DNA of 64,000 bases. Source: Chondrus crispus (taxonomy: Eukaryota > Rhodophyta > Florideophyceae > Gigartinales > Gigartinaceae). This document shows positions 1 to 11,960 of the stretch, in pieces. The position numbers and the translations under genes are program-made. Position 1 is the stretch's first letter, and each line of letters opens with the position of its first letter. Location of the stretch: contig NW_005179009.1 in assembly GCF_000350225.1 (NCBI RefSeq), positions 13,713 through 77,712 of the forward strand, given 5' to 3'. The notes beneath the pieces were generated by a model that saw only the letters and a list, made by a program, of their open reading frames with translations, did no database searches and had not been told where the DNA came from.

Positions 1-3000
1 CTCCTCAAGTTCCCTTCTCTTTCGTTCTCTCTCTGCTTTGCGCTTCCTCGAAGTTGCTCTAGCTTTCTCCTTCTGGCGTAGAGTCGCGTATATTGTTCGA
101 CTCATTCGATTGTACGCATGTGGAAAGAATGCTGCGTCTTCTGCACATTCAAGACCTGCCGCTGCGGTGCCACTCACCACTGTTGATATTTTCAGCTCTT
201 CCGGACCACCGTCGCGTAGCGGCAGGTACATCTTAATGTCCGCGTCGGTGTCCGTCAAGCCTTTTAAATAGCTTCTATGTCCATTTGCTGATATATCGAC
301 TTCATAGAACGCTGGGTCGTCCTCGTCCTCTTGATCTCCACTCTCCGGGGTGCTGACGTCTTGCAACTCCGCAGCCTTCGTGATTCCATCAGATTGCATG
401 TTGCTTGCGAGGTGCCCCTGCTTTCTTCTTTCGAGCATCTTGCTTACTGTAAACTCCGCTTCCCAATCCACAACTGTTTCAGGTTCGTCGAAATCACCTA
501 TCCCGGATTGCCAGCTTTCTACAAGACGAAGCGCATATCGCTGTACTGGGTTTAGGGATGACTCGACGACGTCACGGTCATCTGAAGAGGCTGCTCGCTC
601 CCGTTTGACTCTGTCGCCATCATCTGTTGTAGGAACACTTTCGTCAAACTCGGCCCGCAAACGTTGTTCTTCTTGTTCGGCAGTGGCCGCGGCAAGACGT
701 TCTCTCTCGTCCTCAGCGGCAAGCAACTTCGACGTTACTTCTTGATATTGAAGAGTTTGCAAAGATTTGTCAATCTGGTTTTGGTCCTTGATTCCCGGAG
801 TCGTGGAAGGTAAATATCCTTCAAACTGCCCGTAGGCAGTACTGATGGCAGGTACCACAGACTGGGCATTCGTAGGTTCTTCTGCGCGAGTGTCGTTTTT
901 CGGCTTGCCAGAAGTTGTCTTGGAATGCAATGATTGCCTTTGCGCCAATTCTCTGATCCCATTTCTGACCGGCATACTGTGATCCGAGGATGAGATCCTA
1001 CGACCTGGTTCCAGGACGCTACTCCTTGAGTTTCCATCGGACGGAGACCGCCGTTTCGAAGCCTCGATGCTATGACTCGCAATGGCCTCTGTCGTAAAGC
1101 CGGCATTTGAGATCAAAATAGATTCAAGATTCCGCTTTTCATTGGCGCGACGCAAAATGTTCTCCTCAACGGTCTGCTCACTCACCAAGCGGTAAATGTT
1201 TACCGGCTTGGTCTGACCAATGCGATGTGCACGGTCTTGAGCTTGGTTGTCGACTGCGGGATTGTAGTCCGTGTCGTAAAAGACCACAGCATCTGCTCCT
1301 GTTAAGTTCAGACCAACTCCACCTGCACGGGTTGTCAGAATCATGCAAAAAATTCGTGAATCTGTGTTAAACCTCTCCACAACTTTCTGCCGATCGTCTG
1401 TTTTCGTTGTGCCGTCCAGCCGAAGATATTTTAGACCATGCAAGTTCAGAAACGACTCCAGAATGTCGAGCACCTTCGTCATCTGCGTAAAAATCAGTGC
1501 TCGTGAACCAGCAGCTTGAAGCTTTCGCAACAAACGATCAAGAATTTGCAGCTTGCCACAGTCCCACTGAATCAGACGGGTATCTGGTATTGTAACCTTG
1601 CTACGTACTTCAAAAGGTCTGAACAAGCACTGAAGTTGATGCGTCGCCCGGTTCAGCTGTGTGAAAAATTCTGTTGCAGATAGGTGGAAAAGATCGTCGT
1701 CTCGATAGCGAAGCTCGACAGTAGGCGCAGATGCTCTTGTTATACAGCAAACGAACCGATCCGCGAACGGTTTGCCGGTTCTGGCCACGCTCTCTAGAGT
1801 GCGCAATAGAAGGGAAGCATTGGCAGGGAGAAAGCGGATCGCCTTTGCATGACAAAATCGTAGACCATCTACAAGAGATGAGGGATTCATTGTGCATGCA
1901 TCACGCAAATCTTGACCGAGCAATGCGTGTTGCCTGATACGCATTGCAGACAGTTGGGCTTGATATCGAAGCTGAGAGCGCCGAAAGGATACCACTCTAT
2001 CGCTTGCAGCTCGACTGGGATTATATCCGAGCATTCGCCAATCGTCTGGAACGTCACATGATGATTTCTTCGTAAGAAGTTCATTCCGAATGCACGATTC
2101 TGCAGAAATCTTCAACGCTTCAGCAGCATGCCATTTACCTGGCCACTTCTGCTCAATGGAACAGAGATCCAAACAGAGAAGGTCGAGATTGATTGTCCTT
2201 TCTGGTGGTTTCGAAAGAGCTCTCGCCACTAGTGCGGGAACGGGATAGAAAACCGGACGCATGGAGAGAGGAGACAGAATCTGACGTCCTTCGAATAGAT
2301 CAGGGTGATTGCAGACCTTTCGCAATTGCATTAGAATGTTCATGACGCCGAAGAAGTCTCCATGCTGTAGCGTATCACGAATGTCGCTGCGGGCCATAAA
2401 ATCCTCATACAACTGCCGCTGCCGCTTGCTTAAAGGGCATTTCACAACGTGTTCAAACTTTGGCGGTAACCCTTTTTCAACGTCTGACTTCAATCTGCGC
2501 AATAAAAACGGGCGAAGGACGTTGTGTAGGTTTGCTACGATTTCTGATTTTTCACCCCGGGATTCATCCTCTGATGCAGCTTCGACGACTGGTTTCGAAA
2601 ACCAGTCTCTAAACTCTGAATGGCTTTCGAATAAATCGGGCATCAAGAAGTGCATCAATGACCAAAGCTCCATGACAGAGTTTTGCAAAGGAGTTCCCGT
2701 AATCAGAAGCCTGCTCTGAGATGGAAAGCTCAAAAGGGTTTGCCATCTCTGTGATTCGAAGTTTTTGATGTTGTGCGCCTCGTCAAGGATCAGATACACC
2801 CATTTTTTCCTTCTCAGGGCTGTGGCGTCTTGCACAGCAAGAGTGTATGACGTAATACACACATGAAATGTGTTTGGCTTGGTCCAGCCCTGACGCTTCA
2901 GCTTTCTTTCCTTCATACTACCGAAGTAGGTCAAAATCTTGAAGCCGGGAAGCCATTTCTTGAACTCAACTTCCCAATTGACCATAACTGAAGTAGGGAC

Positions 3001-5155
3001 AACTATCAGGTGAGGTCCCCATACCCCCTTTTCGACTGCCAGCCATGCCAAGAGCGAAATAGTCTGTATAGTTTTCCCTAATCCCATTTCGTCAGCTAGG
3101 ATACCGTTCAATTTCTGCTTATATAGCGAGATCAACCAGTTCATTCCAGTGCGCTGATAGTCCCTCAATCTTCCTCTAAGTAGTTCCGTCGGTTCCTTGA
3201 TTTCAGATACACCATGATTTGACACAGGCGTATGGACTGTGTTGGGACTTGGCGCACTTGAGTTGATACCGTCGTTTCCACGTTGCTTGCTCGGTTTTGC
3301 GAAGCTCACCGACTTCCCTGTGCCGCTCCCTGAACCGGATATCAGGTCTCGGTGAACAGGTTCCCCTCGGGCTCGATAATCTTCTACAGCACCGGCAATG
3401 GTCAGAGAGCTTTGCGGACAAGAGATTGGATTTTGTGGTGGTTGCTGATTCTTCCCCATGGAAGTTGGCTCACCATCCTCTATTCTTGGGTCTGTGTGCA
3501 GCTGGCGGTTGACGCGCGAAAATCTTGAGGTCTGTAACAATAAGCTATCTCGACTTGAAGGTGCTCTCTCATCCTCGGCCTTTGACAGTGGCTTCGCGAC
3601 ATCTGAAAAACTTCTCATCTTCGTAGGGGGATTTTTTGTCCCAGTTGAGTGTCCATCAGAGCGTGCGTACTGCTCCGTGTCAGCTTCATACGCAGCTGGA
3701 TCAATGCCTTGGGCCCTCAAAAGCTCTGCCATATTCATATTTGCTTCACTCTGCAGATTTTGCACTTCAGTGTCATTTCGTACCTCCTCACGCTCAGCCT
3801 TCTCAATCGTGCGTTCATCGTCATCTTCGTCGTCCACAGCATCGCCAGTGACATCGTCTCCGTCTTCGTCTGAATCGTCGCCCGTACCATCGTCTGAATT
3901 GTTATCGTAAAGCCTTTTGTCTGACAGGTACTGGTTTGGGTCGATACCTTGCAGCCGAAGCAGGTTCTCTATACTCATATCAGCTTCACCTTCAAGTTCT
4001 TCGATTTCGTTGTCGTCTCGTGCACCGTCTGCTTCTGCTGCAACCATCGTAGCTTCATCGTCTGCTTCTTCGGAATCCTTCATGTCCCAATCTATGTTCT
4101 CCTCGCCACTGGTACAATCCGCGACCTCTGAATCTTCTTCGCTTTGCGGCTCCGGGGATACAGGATCAAGTTCTGATGGACTGCCAGAATATCGACCTTC
4201 CGCAACAGCTGAACGTTCTGATGTCTCCTCTTCACAGCTCGCGGGTTTGCTGAAACCAGAGAGAACTTGCTTTTCTCCCACTTTCTCCCGGGCATCTTCC
4301 TTTTCCACACCATCGGGTTGAGTTAAACTCTGTGCAAGCACACTCGAATACTTCGCAGTCCGCTTCAACAGATTCTTGAGTTGCGACTTCCGTGCCTTTG
4401 AAAGTTTTGCTTCTTCTAATAACGAATTCTTGTAGTCTGCGATTTCCCCAATTTGGCTCCAGAACTTGCGCACATCCCTGGCCACAGCACTGGCCAATTT
4501 CACCAATCTCTGATGTGCTTCAACTTTCGCGCGCGCTTCTCTTTGGGATCGCTGAGTGTGGAACTGGGCAACCATCTTGGAGACTTTCTTTGCCATTTGA
4601 ATTTTCCATTTCCTTTCTTCTCGGAAGTCGGCAGCCATCCACAACACTTCGTCTAAAAAATAATCGTGGTACGTTTTATTTCGCTGCGCTTCCGGTTGCT
4701 TTGGAAGACGCTCTCGTGCAAGCTCCGCATTTTTGCGATTTATTGCCTGAGCTCGCACTATGATCGACTGCTCATGAATTAGCTTCTCCGGAGGATCTTG
4801 TTCCATCACGAGCTTTAACGCAGGCAACGGCGGCATCTGTGGTGGTGCTTGCCTTCGCCGCCCTTTCTCAACGCGCACGCCACGTGAGAACACTGCAATG
4901 TCATCGCTTGGAGGAGGAGGAATAACTGTCTCCACAGCTCTTGAGGCGGCCTCACGAGCATTGATTCTTTCTTGAATATCTGATGCACGCTGAGTTTCTT
5001 CATCTCGAGTGGCAATCACTTGTTCACGGAAGCTGAGTAATCGTTCAAGCAAAGGTTTCACGGAATGGACAAGCGCTCCACTTCGCCATGGGTCATTGGG
5101 TTCTTCTACCGCGGTGGTGCGCTGCCTTTTCCGCGGCCTGCCGTGGACAGTCATG
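1..5155 (-). CDS. SWR1: SWR1/SRCAP-type SNF2 chromatin remodeller, 5' part (runs off left edge)
   Basis: Catalytic ATPase of the SWR1/SRCAP complex, which exchanges H2A for H2A.Z in nucleosomes. About 1,718 codons are open from the ATG at 5155 to the window edge. An HSA domain lies near residues 155-230 (KTYHDYFLDEVLWMAADF), followed by an acidic stretch. The helicase begins near residue 660, with Walker A DEMGLGKT near 685 and DEAH near 789. The C-terminal helicase lobe carries RAGGVGLNLTGAD and QDRAHRIGQ. About 250 residues separate the two lobes; such a long insertion is the hallmark of the INO80/SWR1 group. The last visible part, with YLPLRDGGPEELKIST, is the conserved SWR1 tail. An in-frame TGA lies two codons before the ATG, which fixes the start. 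No frameshift or intron was noticed. The stop codon lies outside the window. Family assignment is firm; the complex partners are inferred. Confidence 0.95.
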
Positions 5156-6272
5156 GATCAAGAAGAGCAACCAGGACCAATGCGTACTCACCTCAAAGCC
5201 GACCACTTCGATAAAGTATAAAATGCAAGAGAATTACGCAGTCGATGAGCAGGCATACAACAAAATACCAGGTAGCGCGGTAATAAAGCAAAAGACAACA
5301 ATCGTCAGTACTCCTTTCTTGAGAATGTATAAAAAGGTTGAAGCGGCGGGAAAATCGAATTCAAATTGGCGGATCTATAAAGCAAAATGCAATTTTGCTT
5401 CTTGGTGCAAATTCCTGATAAGGATGACGGCAACTTACAAGTCTGCAGAGAGGATTTCACGCACTGCGGAATAGATAAGTCGAGATGGAACCAAACCCAT
5501 TGAGCGCAAAGGCTCTGCCATGCGGCGGCAAAGCGGGGGCAGCGACCAACTCCTGTTACTGTAATGCGACGGAAAATGAAAAGAAAATTGAATCTTCGAC
5601 AAGACGGTGATTAAAAGAATTTTGGAAGGCGCTGGCGCAGAGAGTTCCGCGACGGCGACTCGGAAAAGAAAGCTGATGATGTAGGAGAAGAAAGAGAAAG
5701 AAAACTGTGAGGAGTAGAAACGGTATTGAAGATAAAACGGCAGGCTGACAGCAGCGTTGTGGGGCAGGGAATAGGCAAATCGCGGTTTGCGGGCACGGAA
5801 TGAAAAGGGGAAAGTTCAGAATAGGTTCAGACGAGTGCGGCGACGACGCATCCGTTGCCTCCGACAAAATCTGATGGAGTTGGGAGGTTGAAAGGCAGAG
5901 TTGAAGGAAGGAAGGATACTTGAAACGGCGAAGTACACAGCTGGAAGGTCGGCAGGGAGAAGCGCGTCTCGCGGTGCTCGCAGCGCGGCGGTGGAGGATT
6001 GTGTGATCCAAAGTGGCAGATCTTCAAAATTACAATGATTGGTGAGATCAACGCCTGGAGGAGTCTACACGTGTCTTTTGGATATTACGGCGCCCTTACT
6101 CTGCCACAGTCCACCCGATTTTTTTTGGCGGCAGAAAGAAAAGTAGTTTTGAATTTACTTTATGCCGGCATCTGTCTCGTTCCCATGTGCATGAGCTGCC
6201 AGCTGACCTGGCCCAGCACCGGAGCAACTCTCCGGTTTCCCGCTTTTCCTTCTTGTCCAAGTGTAATACGTG
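5156..6272. other. Intergenic, upstream of SWR1; no gene seen
   Basis: About 1.1 kb between the SWR1 start and the first transposon end. Open frames here are short and of biased composition (Ser/Pro/Leu-rich), without a recognisable domain. The stretch presumably holds the SWR1 promoter and 5' UTR. Just upstream of the SWR1 ATG the minus strand reads GAGGTGAGTACG, a good match to a 5' splice site, but no matching acceptor could be defended. Confidence 0.5.
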
Positions 6273-6274
6273 TA

Positions 6275-7218
6275 CAGTGGGTCCTACACATTAGTGCCGC
6301 TTTTGTTTGTGCCACCCTCCCAATAGTGCAGGCCCAGACGCACAAACACGAACGTGCCACGTGTCGTACAGTTCCGGCTGTTTTGCTACCAATGTCGCCA
6401 TGGATGTTTTGGAGACGGTTCAGGCGGTGCAGAATCCGCCTGAAATGCAATCAAGTGATGAAGATGGGACAAGTGATGAGGATGAGAGCGCAGAAATGCA
6501 ATACAGGGGGGGGGGGACTCTCATTAGTGCCACATTTACTAATGCCACCCTCCCATTAATGCCGGCCAGACCCACGAACACGAAAAGTGCCACGTGTCAC
6601 ACGGGTCCGGGTGTTATGCTGCCGTCCGTCCATCGCGTGTGAAAGCATGTGAAAGCGGTTTCTAAGCCCGATCCTATTCACCGACCAGAGTTCACAGGCC
6701 TTAGCTTGTCCTCCTTATGGATCCGGTTCCGGAAATAAAAAAAGAAACACGCAATCAAGTGATGAAGATGGAAGCGTAGAGGACGCGAGAGAGAGAAGGA
6801 CTATACCCTCTGTCGTTGAGATTGCGGAATTGTTTGGAGGGCTGGAAGTTTTGACGACTGAATGCCAAGTTTCAGACGCTCTATCGTATCTGAGGTCGTC
6901 AAAGCGTGCGTTTCTCACTGCAAAACACGACAGAGACCCAACGCGGAGTAGGCAGACGCTAATTACCGAGTGCATCATGTGACGACGTCACCGATTAATG
7001 CCGCCTCCCAATAGTGCCATTTTTAGGGTCTCGCACGGGGCGGCACTAATGAGTAGGGTCCACTGTAGAGAGAAAGACACCAACACGGAGCAGGCAGACG
7101 TTAATAATTACCGAGTGCATGCAGATAGATGTGACGACGTCACTTACTAATGCCGTCTCCCAATAGTGCCCATTTTTGGGGTCTCGCACGGGGCGGCACT
7201 AATGCGTAGGACCCACTG
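6275..7218 (+). mobile_element. Pogo/Tigger-type deletion derivative (outer copy)
   Basis: Non-autonomous DNA transposon of 944 bp. Its ends are inverted repeats of about 27 bp starting CAGTGGGTCCTAC and ending GTAGGACCCACTG, with one mismatch between the two arms (ACACATTAG versus ACGCATTAG). It is flanked by TA at 6273-6274 and 7219-7220. CAG termini and a TA target duplication are typical of the Tc1/mariner-pogo superfamily. Inside the arms the phrase ATTAGTGCC/AATAGTGCC recurs several times. A second, related element (6504-7065) sits within it. An acidic reading (SSDEDGTSDEDES) before the inner insertion looks like leftover coding sequence. No complete transposase is present. Confidence 0.8.
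6504..7065 (+). mobile_element. Pogo/Tigger-type deletion derivative (inner copy)
   Basis: A 562 bp element inserted in the outer copy, flanked by TA (6502-6503 and 7066-7067). The left end is CAG followed by a G run and ACTCTCATTAGTGCC; the right end is GGCACTAATGAGTAGGGTCCACTG. It keeps a plus-strand open stretch near 6760-6981 ending VSDALSYLRSSKRAFLTAKHD and then RQTLITECIM before a stop. This resembles the C-terminal tail of Tigger/CENP-B-like transposases, which often end in a QxxITxF-like motif. The HTH and DDE parts are missing, so it would depend on a transposase made elsewhere. The tail assignment is inference. Confidence 0.72.
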
Positions 7219-7220
7219 TA

Positions 7221-7588
7221 CATCGTCTGATCCGTGTTCACACGTGGACAAGACAGATCCGAGTCTCGATCAAGGGATTATACGCCTCTTTATGGCCGGG
7301 GTATCCTTTCATCTACTTGTCCAATTCTCTGTAGGAGATACGAGGTTTCATGCTCACTTCGCATGTGTCTGAGGGCGAGAAACGGGTTTTTTCCGAAAGG
7401 ATATCATCGTTTTCCAGGTCTACTCCACGCTGAGCAATCGTAATACTCTGCCGAGTTTTCCGCAATTGAGCGGGCTTCCTTTCGATTTGGGAAATGAGAA
7501 ATAGCAGCTTCCTATCAAACCACGACAATTGCAATTCATCATCAGATCAGTCTTGCATTGTCCGTTCCATCCGTTTTTATATTTTTAT
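7221..7588. other. 5' flank of the Aquarius gene
   Basis: 368 bp between the transposon and the first in-frame ATG of the helicase gene. The frame is open for a further 20 codons upstream but contains no ATG, so this part is taken as 5' UTR and promoter. No other gene is seen. Confidence 0.45.
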
Positions 7589-10500
7589 ATGATGAAGCGT
7601 ACCCGAAAGACCTCTTCTGAGCGCCTTGTTAAGCGACCACGCCAAAATGACGCCTTATCGCAAGTACCTGCGCAGACATACTGTCGATCAAACGAGATTC
7701 TCTCTCTGGCAGCATCCCACTGGAGGAGCGAATCCCCGAAGGAACCTAAGCAAGTGTCACCCCTGGACCTGACAATTCTTGTATATCGTCAGCACATAAC
7801 GAGCCCCAACCGAAATGGCGCATTGGCTTCGTTAGACGACCAGGCATACTTTCAATTGCACCTTTGGCCTGAGTTTTGTAGTCTGGTCGCCCAAGTCAAG
7901 CAAAAAGACGCTCATCATGACTGGGTGGTCCTCCAACCGTTTGTTATGTCGATGGCCGCGATGTTTAACTATCGCCGTGCATATCACCCGTCTCGCGGGG
8001 CTGAATTGTTGCAATTGCTCGACAATGATTTAGACGCTTTATTAGTTTTTGTTGAAGCATGGTTTCGGTTTGATCTTGAGAATCTCACAAAGGAAGAGCG
8101 ATGTCTTCGTCTCAAGTTTTTATGTCACCTTTTTCGTGCGTTGGATTACGAATCGGTCCAAAAGGCATTACTCCCCCTGCTGTCCTTGCCGGTGTGGGTA
8201 CATCTGTCAGAACAGTCATGTCGACAACAAACTGACCGCTTTCCGTTTCTTCTCAAACCACTCTCAAGGCTGAAACGTCGCGCCCGAAAGCGGGATGCTG
8301 CGCAAAAAGCGCCGCTGGTGGAGATGGCTTTATACAGTATCATTAGGGAACTCGAGAATGCGATTCTGAAGTGTGATACTGAGTCGTTCAACGACCCCAT
8401 TGCTATAATTGCTGAACTTTTATCCCTTCTTTCTGAGATGCTGTCACAACTGCGTTTTCGCCGCACGCTTTTGCCACTGCTTTCTGATCGCTTCACACTT
8501 CCACTTGTTAAAGGACTGTCTCTGACATTGACCGTAGATTCGGTAGTCTCAAGTCCAGGTTACAACGACTTTGCTCGCGTTCTGGATCAATTTGCGTACT
8601 ACGTCACGTTTCCACTGGACCCGGTTACCGGCGACTCTCTTCCGCGAGATTCAATTCGTGCTGAACGGGCTCGTCGTTTGCTGACCCTGCAAAGAGTGTC
8701 ACACTCTATCTCTCATCGACAAAGTTTTCCAGCGACCTCCCCGCTTCGGAAGCTTCCAATGGCCAATCATAGCATCATCGGCCGCGAAGATGTTTTGCAG
8801 TCTGTATTTCGGGACTGCGAGGAAGGTGTGATGAATGAAGTCGTCGAAGGGTTGGGCATGAAGTCCTTGTCTGCAATAATATTTGATGATGAGAGCAACC
8901 TCCCTCCTCTTAAACGTACTCGCCAAGCGAGACGAAACCTTCTGATTGCAACGATCTCCACCTATTGCGCTGCATCGAAGGATATTTTGGAGGCTTTCAA
9001 AACCTTTCCTTTGATGGTGAATGAAGACGATCTCTGGGGAAGTTCAGGCGCAAATATGTCCAGATCGACGTCAGCCCTGCCCGTCCTCAATTTAGAATAT
9101 CTAAACTTGACGGACTACTTATGGCGGAACATTTCTTTATTCAAGTTAGAGTCATCATGGGCTGTCCGCGAAGATATAGAGGCTGATGTGTTGAGAATGC
9201 AGCCGTCATTCGATGTGAATGGCGTGAAATTCGATGGGTGGGCAAAAATGGCTGCTCCAATCAAGTCTATCGACGTTACTGAAGTGGGTAATCAACGTCT
9301 TGATTCACCTGCTCCAAGTCATGTGAAGGTGAATGTCGAAATAAACCTCGGGCATTGTTCTGGCCAAGCCCGCCATGAATGGAGCCATTTGCAACAGCAT
9401 GAAGTCATTTTTCTACTCAGGTTGCAATCTCCATCTGGAGGAAGTCCAGAACAAGAAAAGGATGGTAGCAACTTTGAAGCGTTTTCAAACTGTCAAGTGC
9501 GAGGATTTGTTACTGGAACCCTTGAAGATATCAATGGCGAAAAGAATGAAGGGACAAAGTGGATCGCTGCGGGATCGGTAATACGTTTAACGGGTACTGT
9601 GGACAGTCTCCAGTACTACTACGATTCGCAAAAACAAGCGAGCAGCACAGAGGATGTGTTCAAAGGATTCAATATTGCAGTCAGACGGCGCGCACAGATC
9701 AACAATTCGTTTCCAGTCCTGTCATCGTTGCGAGCGCTACTTCTTTCGGAAGGCCCTGTGTTGCCACGATGGCTGGAGGATGTCTTCCTTGGACGGTCGG
9801 GAAATACCCCTACAACTGCAGGTTGCACAAAGGTACCAGCTACGGACGAGTTCACGGATTTTGCAGATACTTTCGTATCTGCCGATCATGTGCTCCAAAG
9901 CTTTCCATACTCCAAAATCGACAGGCTGAATGTGAAGATAAAGTCTTTCCAATCCGACACAAAGAGACTTGGTTTTAAGCTTTCGTTCGGCACCGATCAA
10001 AGTGGGGGCAATGTTGTCGAAATGGAGCCGTACAGGCTGGAATCCAGGAGACCAATGTTGGCAGTGAGATCCAAGCAAGTCAGAAACTCTTTAAACAAAA
10101 CCTTCTTCAACATAAACCAAGTCGCCGCAATCCGTTCGGGAATATCGACGGGCCTCACGCTCATCTCGGGGCCTCCCGGTACAGGGAAGACGTCCTGCGT
10201 TGTTCAAATACTCTCGACCCTGTATATGACGCAAAAGCAGGAGCGTATTCTGCTGGTAACTCGGACGAACCACGCCTTAAACGACCTGATCCGCAGAACA
10301 TTGTTGCGGGGTGTCAGTCCGTTTAGAGTCTTACGACTTGGGCAAGGTGCCGCCGAAGGTGCTGCTGACAAATTACTTTCGAAAGATGGACGTGTCCGTG
10401 CAATGCTTGAGAGACGGATGGAGTTGCTTTCGTTGGTTGCTAAACTCGCGACATCTTTGGATCCGCATGCCGCAGAGACAAATTGGTCGTGTGAATCAGC

Positions 10501-11815
10501 GGTGACGTACTTTAAAGACGTTGTAGAAAAGGAGTGGGAACGATTTTTATGCGCTGAGGACATGACCTGGGCAAATTTCCCGTTCCGAAAGTTTCTTGAG
10601 GTAACTGACGACAAGAAGGGTGTACAGGAAGGGAAGCATGGTGTCATCACAGGCGGTAACCTTGCGAATGAATTTCAAGCTATTGCCATGATGTTTGAGG
10701 AATTGAAGGAACTTCGATTTCTCGAAGTGCTCCGAACCAACAGACAAAGAGGCAACTATTTAATCACCTCACACGCTTCTATAGTTGCTATGACATGTGT
10801 ACATGCTGCAATGCAAAGAGACGATCTCATCTCACAGCGCTTTGCATATGACACGCTTATCATGGAGGAGGCTGCCGAATGTCTGGAAGTGGAAGCGTTT
10901 CTATCTTTGCTCTTGCAGAAACCAGGACGGCTGAAAAGAGTGATACTTGTGGGAGACCATAAGCAACTCCCTCCCGTTGTTCAATATTCAGCGCTACTGC
11001 AATTCTCGAATATGGGACAAAGTCTGTTCGCACGGCTTGTACGCACAGGAACTAAATTTATTCAGCTAGATCATCAAGGGCGGTCAAGACCATCAATAGC
11101 TGATCTTTTCAGGTGGAGATATCCAAAGTTGCAAGACATGGAATTTATTCGCCAAGAAAGCACCTTCTCAGAAGCAAATCCAGGGTTCCTACACACTGCC
11201 CAGTTCGTTGACACTGGTGATCAGACTTCTGAGTCTCAACCGCTTCCATACTTTTATCAAAACGTAGCAGAGGCCGAATACGTCGCCTTCACATTCTTAT
11301 ACATGCGAATGGTGGGTTATCCGGCCGACCGAATAGCGGTTCTTTCTACGTACAATGGCCAAGTCCAGCTTCTCAAAGAGGTGATCTCAGCACGCTCATC
11401 ACAGTTTGGAAATCTCGGGTGCCCAGCTGTGGTTTCCACCGTAGACAAGTTCCAGGGTCAGCAAGCGGACTATGTCCTTCTCAGTCTCGTCAGAACGAAG
11501 CATCTCGGTCATTTCAGAGATGTGCGAAGAATAACAGTTGCAATGTCCAGGGCCAGGTTCGGCTTGTATCTGTTTGGGCACCTGCCTTTACTTCAGTCAA
11601 GCATGGAATTTAAACCGGTCCTGTCGCAGCTGAACAATAACTACAAACTAGTTCTTGTGGCAAACGAGACCTTCCCTCAAAAAGCACGCCAAGAGTATTG
11701 TGAAACTGAAACGGATGCTTCTCTTCACAGAGAGGTCCACTCTCCAGCGGACATGGCATCAATTGTCTCTCATCTCCACGAAGTGGCACTAGAAAAGAAA
11801 CAAGACAGTGGGTAG
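7589..11815 (+). CDS. AQR: Aquarius-type spliceosomal RNA helicase (intron-binding protein)
   Basis: SF1 (UPF1-like) RNA helicase of 1,408 aa, close to human AQR/IBP160 (1,485 aa). That protein enters the spliceosome with the XAB2/SYF1 group, contacts the intron upstream of the branch point and is tied to intronic snoRNP assembly. The N-terminal half is the helical Aquarius-type scaffold. The helicase holds Walker A GPPGTGKT (about 861-868), the Aquarius-type Walker B MEEAAE (about 1092), GDHKQLPPVVQ, LDHQGRSRPSIADLFRWRYP, STVDKFQGQQADYVLLSLVRT and VAMSRAR. The run of matches around NMGQSLFARLVR and PYFYQNVAEAEYV separates it from UPF1, SETX and DNA2. The start is the first in-frame ATG (ATGATG). 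It is convergent with GCP4, with 145 bp between stops. The gene itself is uninterrupted although its product serves splicing. Confidence 0.95.
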   Translation: MMKRTRKTSSERLVKRPRQNDALSQVPAQTYCRSNEILSLAASHWRSESPKEPKQVSPLDLTILVYRQHITSPNRNGALASLDDQAYFQLHLWPEFCSLVAQVKQKDAHHDWVVLQPFVMSMAAMFNYRRAYHPSRGAELLQLLDNDLDALLVFVEAWFRFDLENLTKEERCLRLKFLCHLFRALDYESVQKALLPLLSLPVWVHLSEQSCRQQTDRFPFLLKPLSRLKRRARKRDAAQKAPLVEMALYSIIRELENAILKCDTESFNDPIAIIAELLSLLSEMLSQLRFRRTLLPLLSDRFTLPLVKGLSLTLTVDSVVSSPGYNDFARVLDQFAYYVTFPLDPVTGDSLPRDSIRAERARRLLTLQRVSHSISHRQSFPATSPLRKLPMANHSIIGREDVLQSVFRDCEEGVMNEVVEGLGMKSLSAIIFDDESNLPPLKRTRQARRNLLIATISTYCAASKDILEAFKTFPLMVNEDDLWGSSGANMSRSTSALPVLNLEYLNLTDYLWRNISLFKLESSWAVREDIEADVLRMQPSFDVNGVKFDGWAKMAAPIKSIDVTEVGNQRLDSPAPSHVKVNVEINLGHCSGQARHEWSHLQQHEVIFLLRLQSPSGGSPEQEKDGSNFEAFSNCQVRGFVTGTLEDINGEKNEGTKWIAAGSVIRLTGTVDSLQYYYDSQKQASSTEDVFKGFNIAVRRRAQINNSFPVLSSLRALLLSEGPVLPRWLEDVFLGRSGNTPTTAGCTKVPATDEFTDFADTFVSADHVLQSFPYSKIDRLNVKIKSFQSDTKRLGFKLSFGTDQSGGNVVEMEPYRLESRRPMLAVRSKQVRNSLNKTFFNINQVAAIRSGISTGLTLISGPPGTGKTSCVVQILSTLYMTQKQERILLVTRTNHALNDLIRRTLLRGVSPFRVLRLGQGAAEGAADKLLSKDGRVRAMLERRMELLSLVAKLATSLDPHAAETNWSCESAVTYFKDVVEKEWERFLCAEDMTWANFPFRKFLEVTDDKKGVQEGKHGVITGGNLANEFQAIAMMFEELKELRFLEVLRTNRQRGNYLITSHASIVAMTCVHAAMQRDDLISQRFAYDTLIMEEAAECLEVEAFLSLLLQKPGRLKRVILVGDHKQLPPVVQYSALLQFSNMGQSLFARLVRTGTKFIQLDHQGRSRPSIADLFRWRYPKLQDMEFIRQESTFSEANPGFLHTAQFVDTGDQTSESQPLPYFYQNVAEAEYVAFTFLYMRMVGYPADRIAVLSTYNGQVQLLKEVISARSSQFGNLGCPAVVSTVDKFQGQQADYVLLSLVRTKHLGHFRDVRRITVAMSRARFGLYLFGHLPLLQSSMEFKPVLSQLNNNYKLVLVANETFPQKARQEYCETETDASLHREVHSPADMASIVSHLHEVALEKKQDSG

Positions 11816-11960
11816 AAACACGAAGCATCGTCTTTGGTCTTTTTATACATAGAAAAAATACAGATGAACCACTGGCAGTGTTTCGATCACCACGAGCCGG
11901 ACTCGAATCACACACTCGTCATTCTGCCCTTCGTTTGGTTTTTGTTCAATCCAAATAGCT

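Noticed and set aside
5556-6011. 151-codon minus-strand open frame upstream of SWR1
   Set aside because: Ser/Leu/Phe-rich low complexity, no conserved motif, and it lies where the SWR1 promoter is expected.
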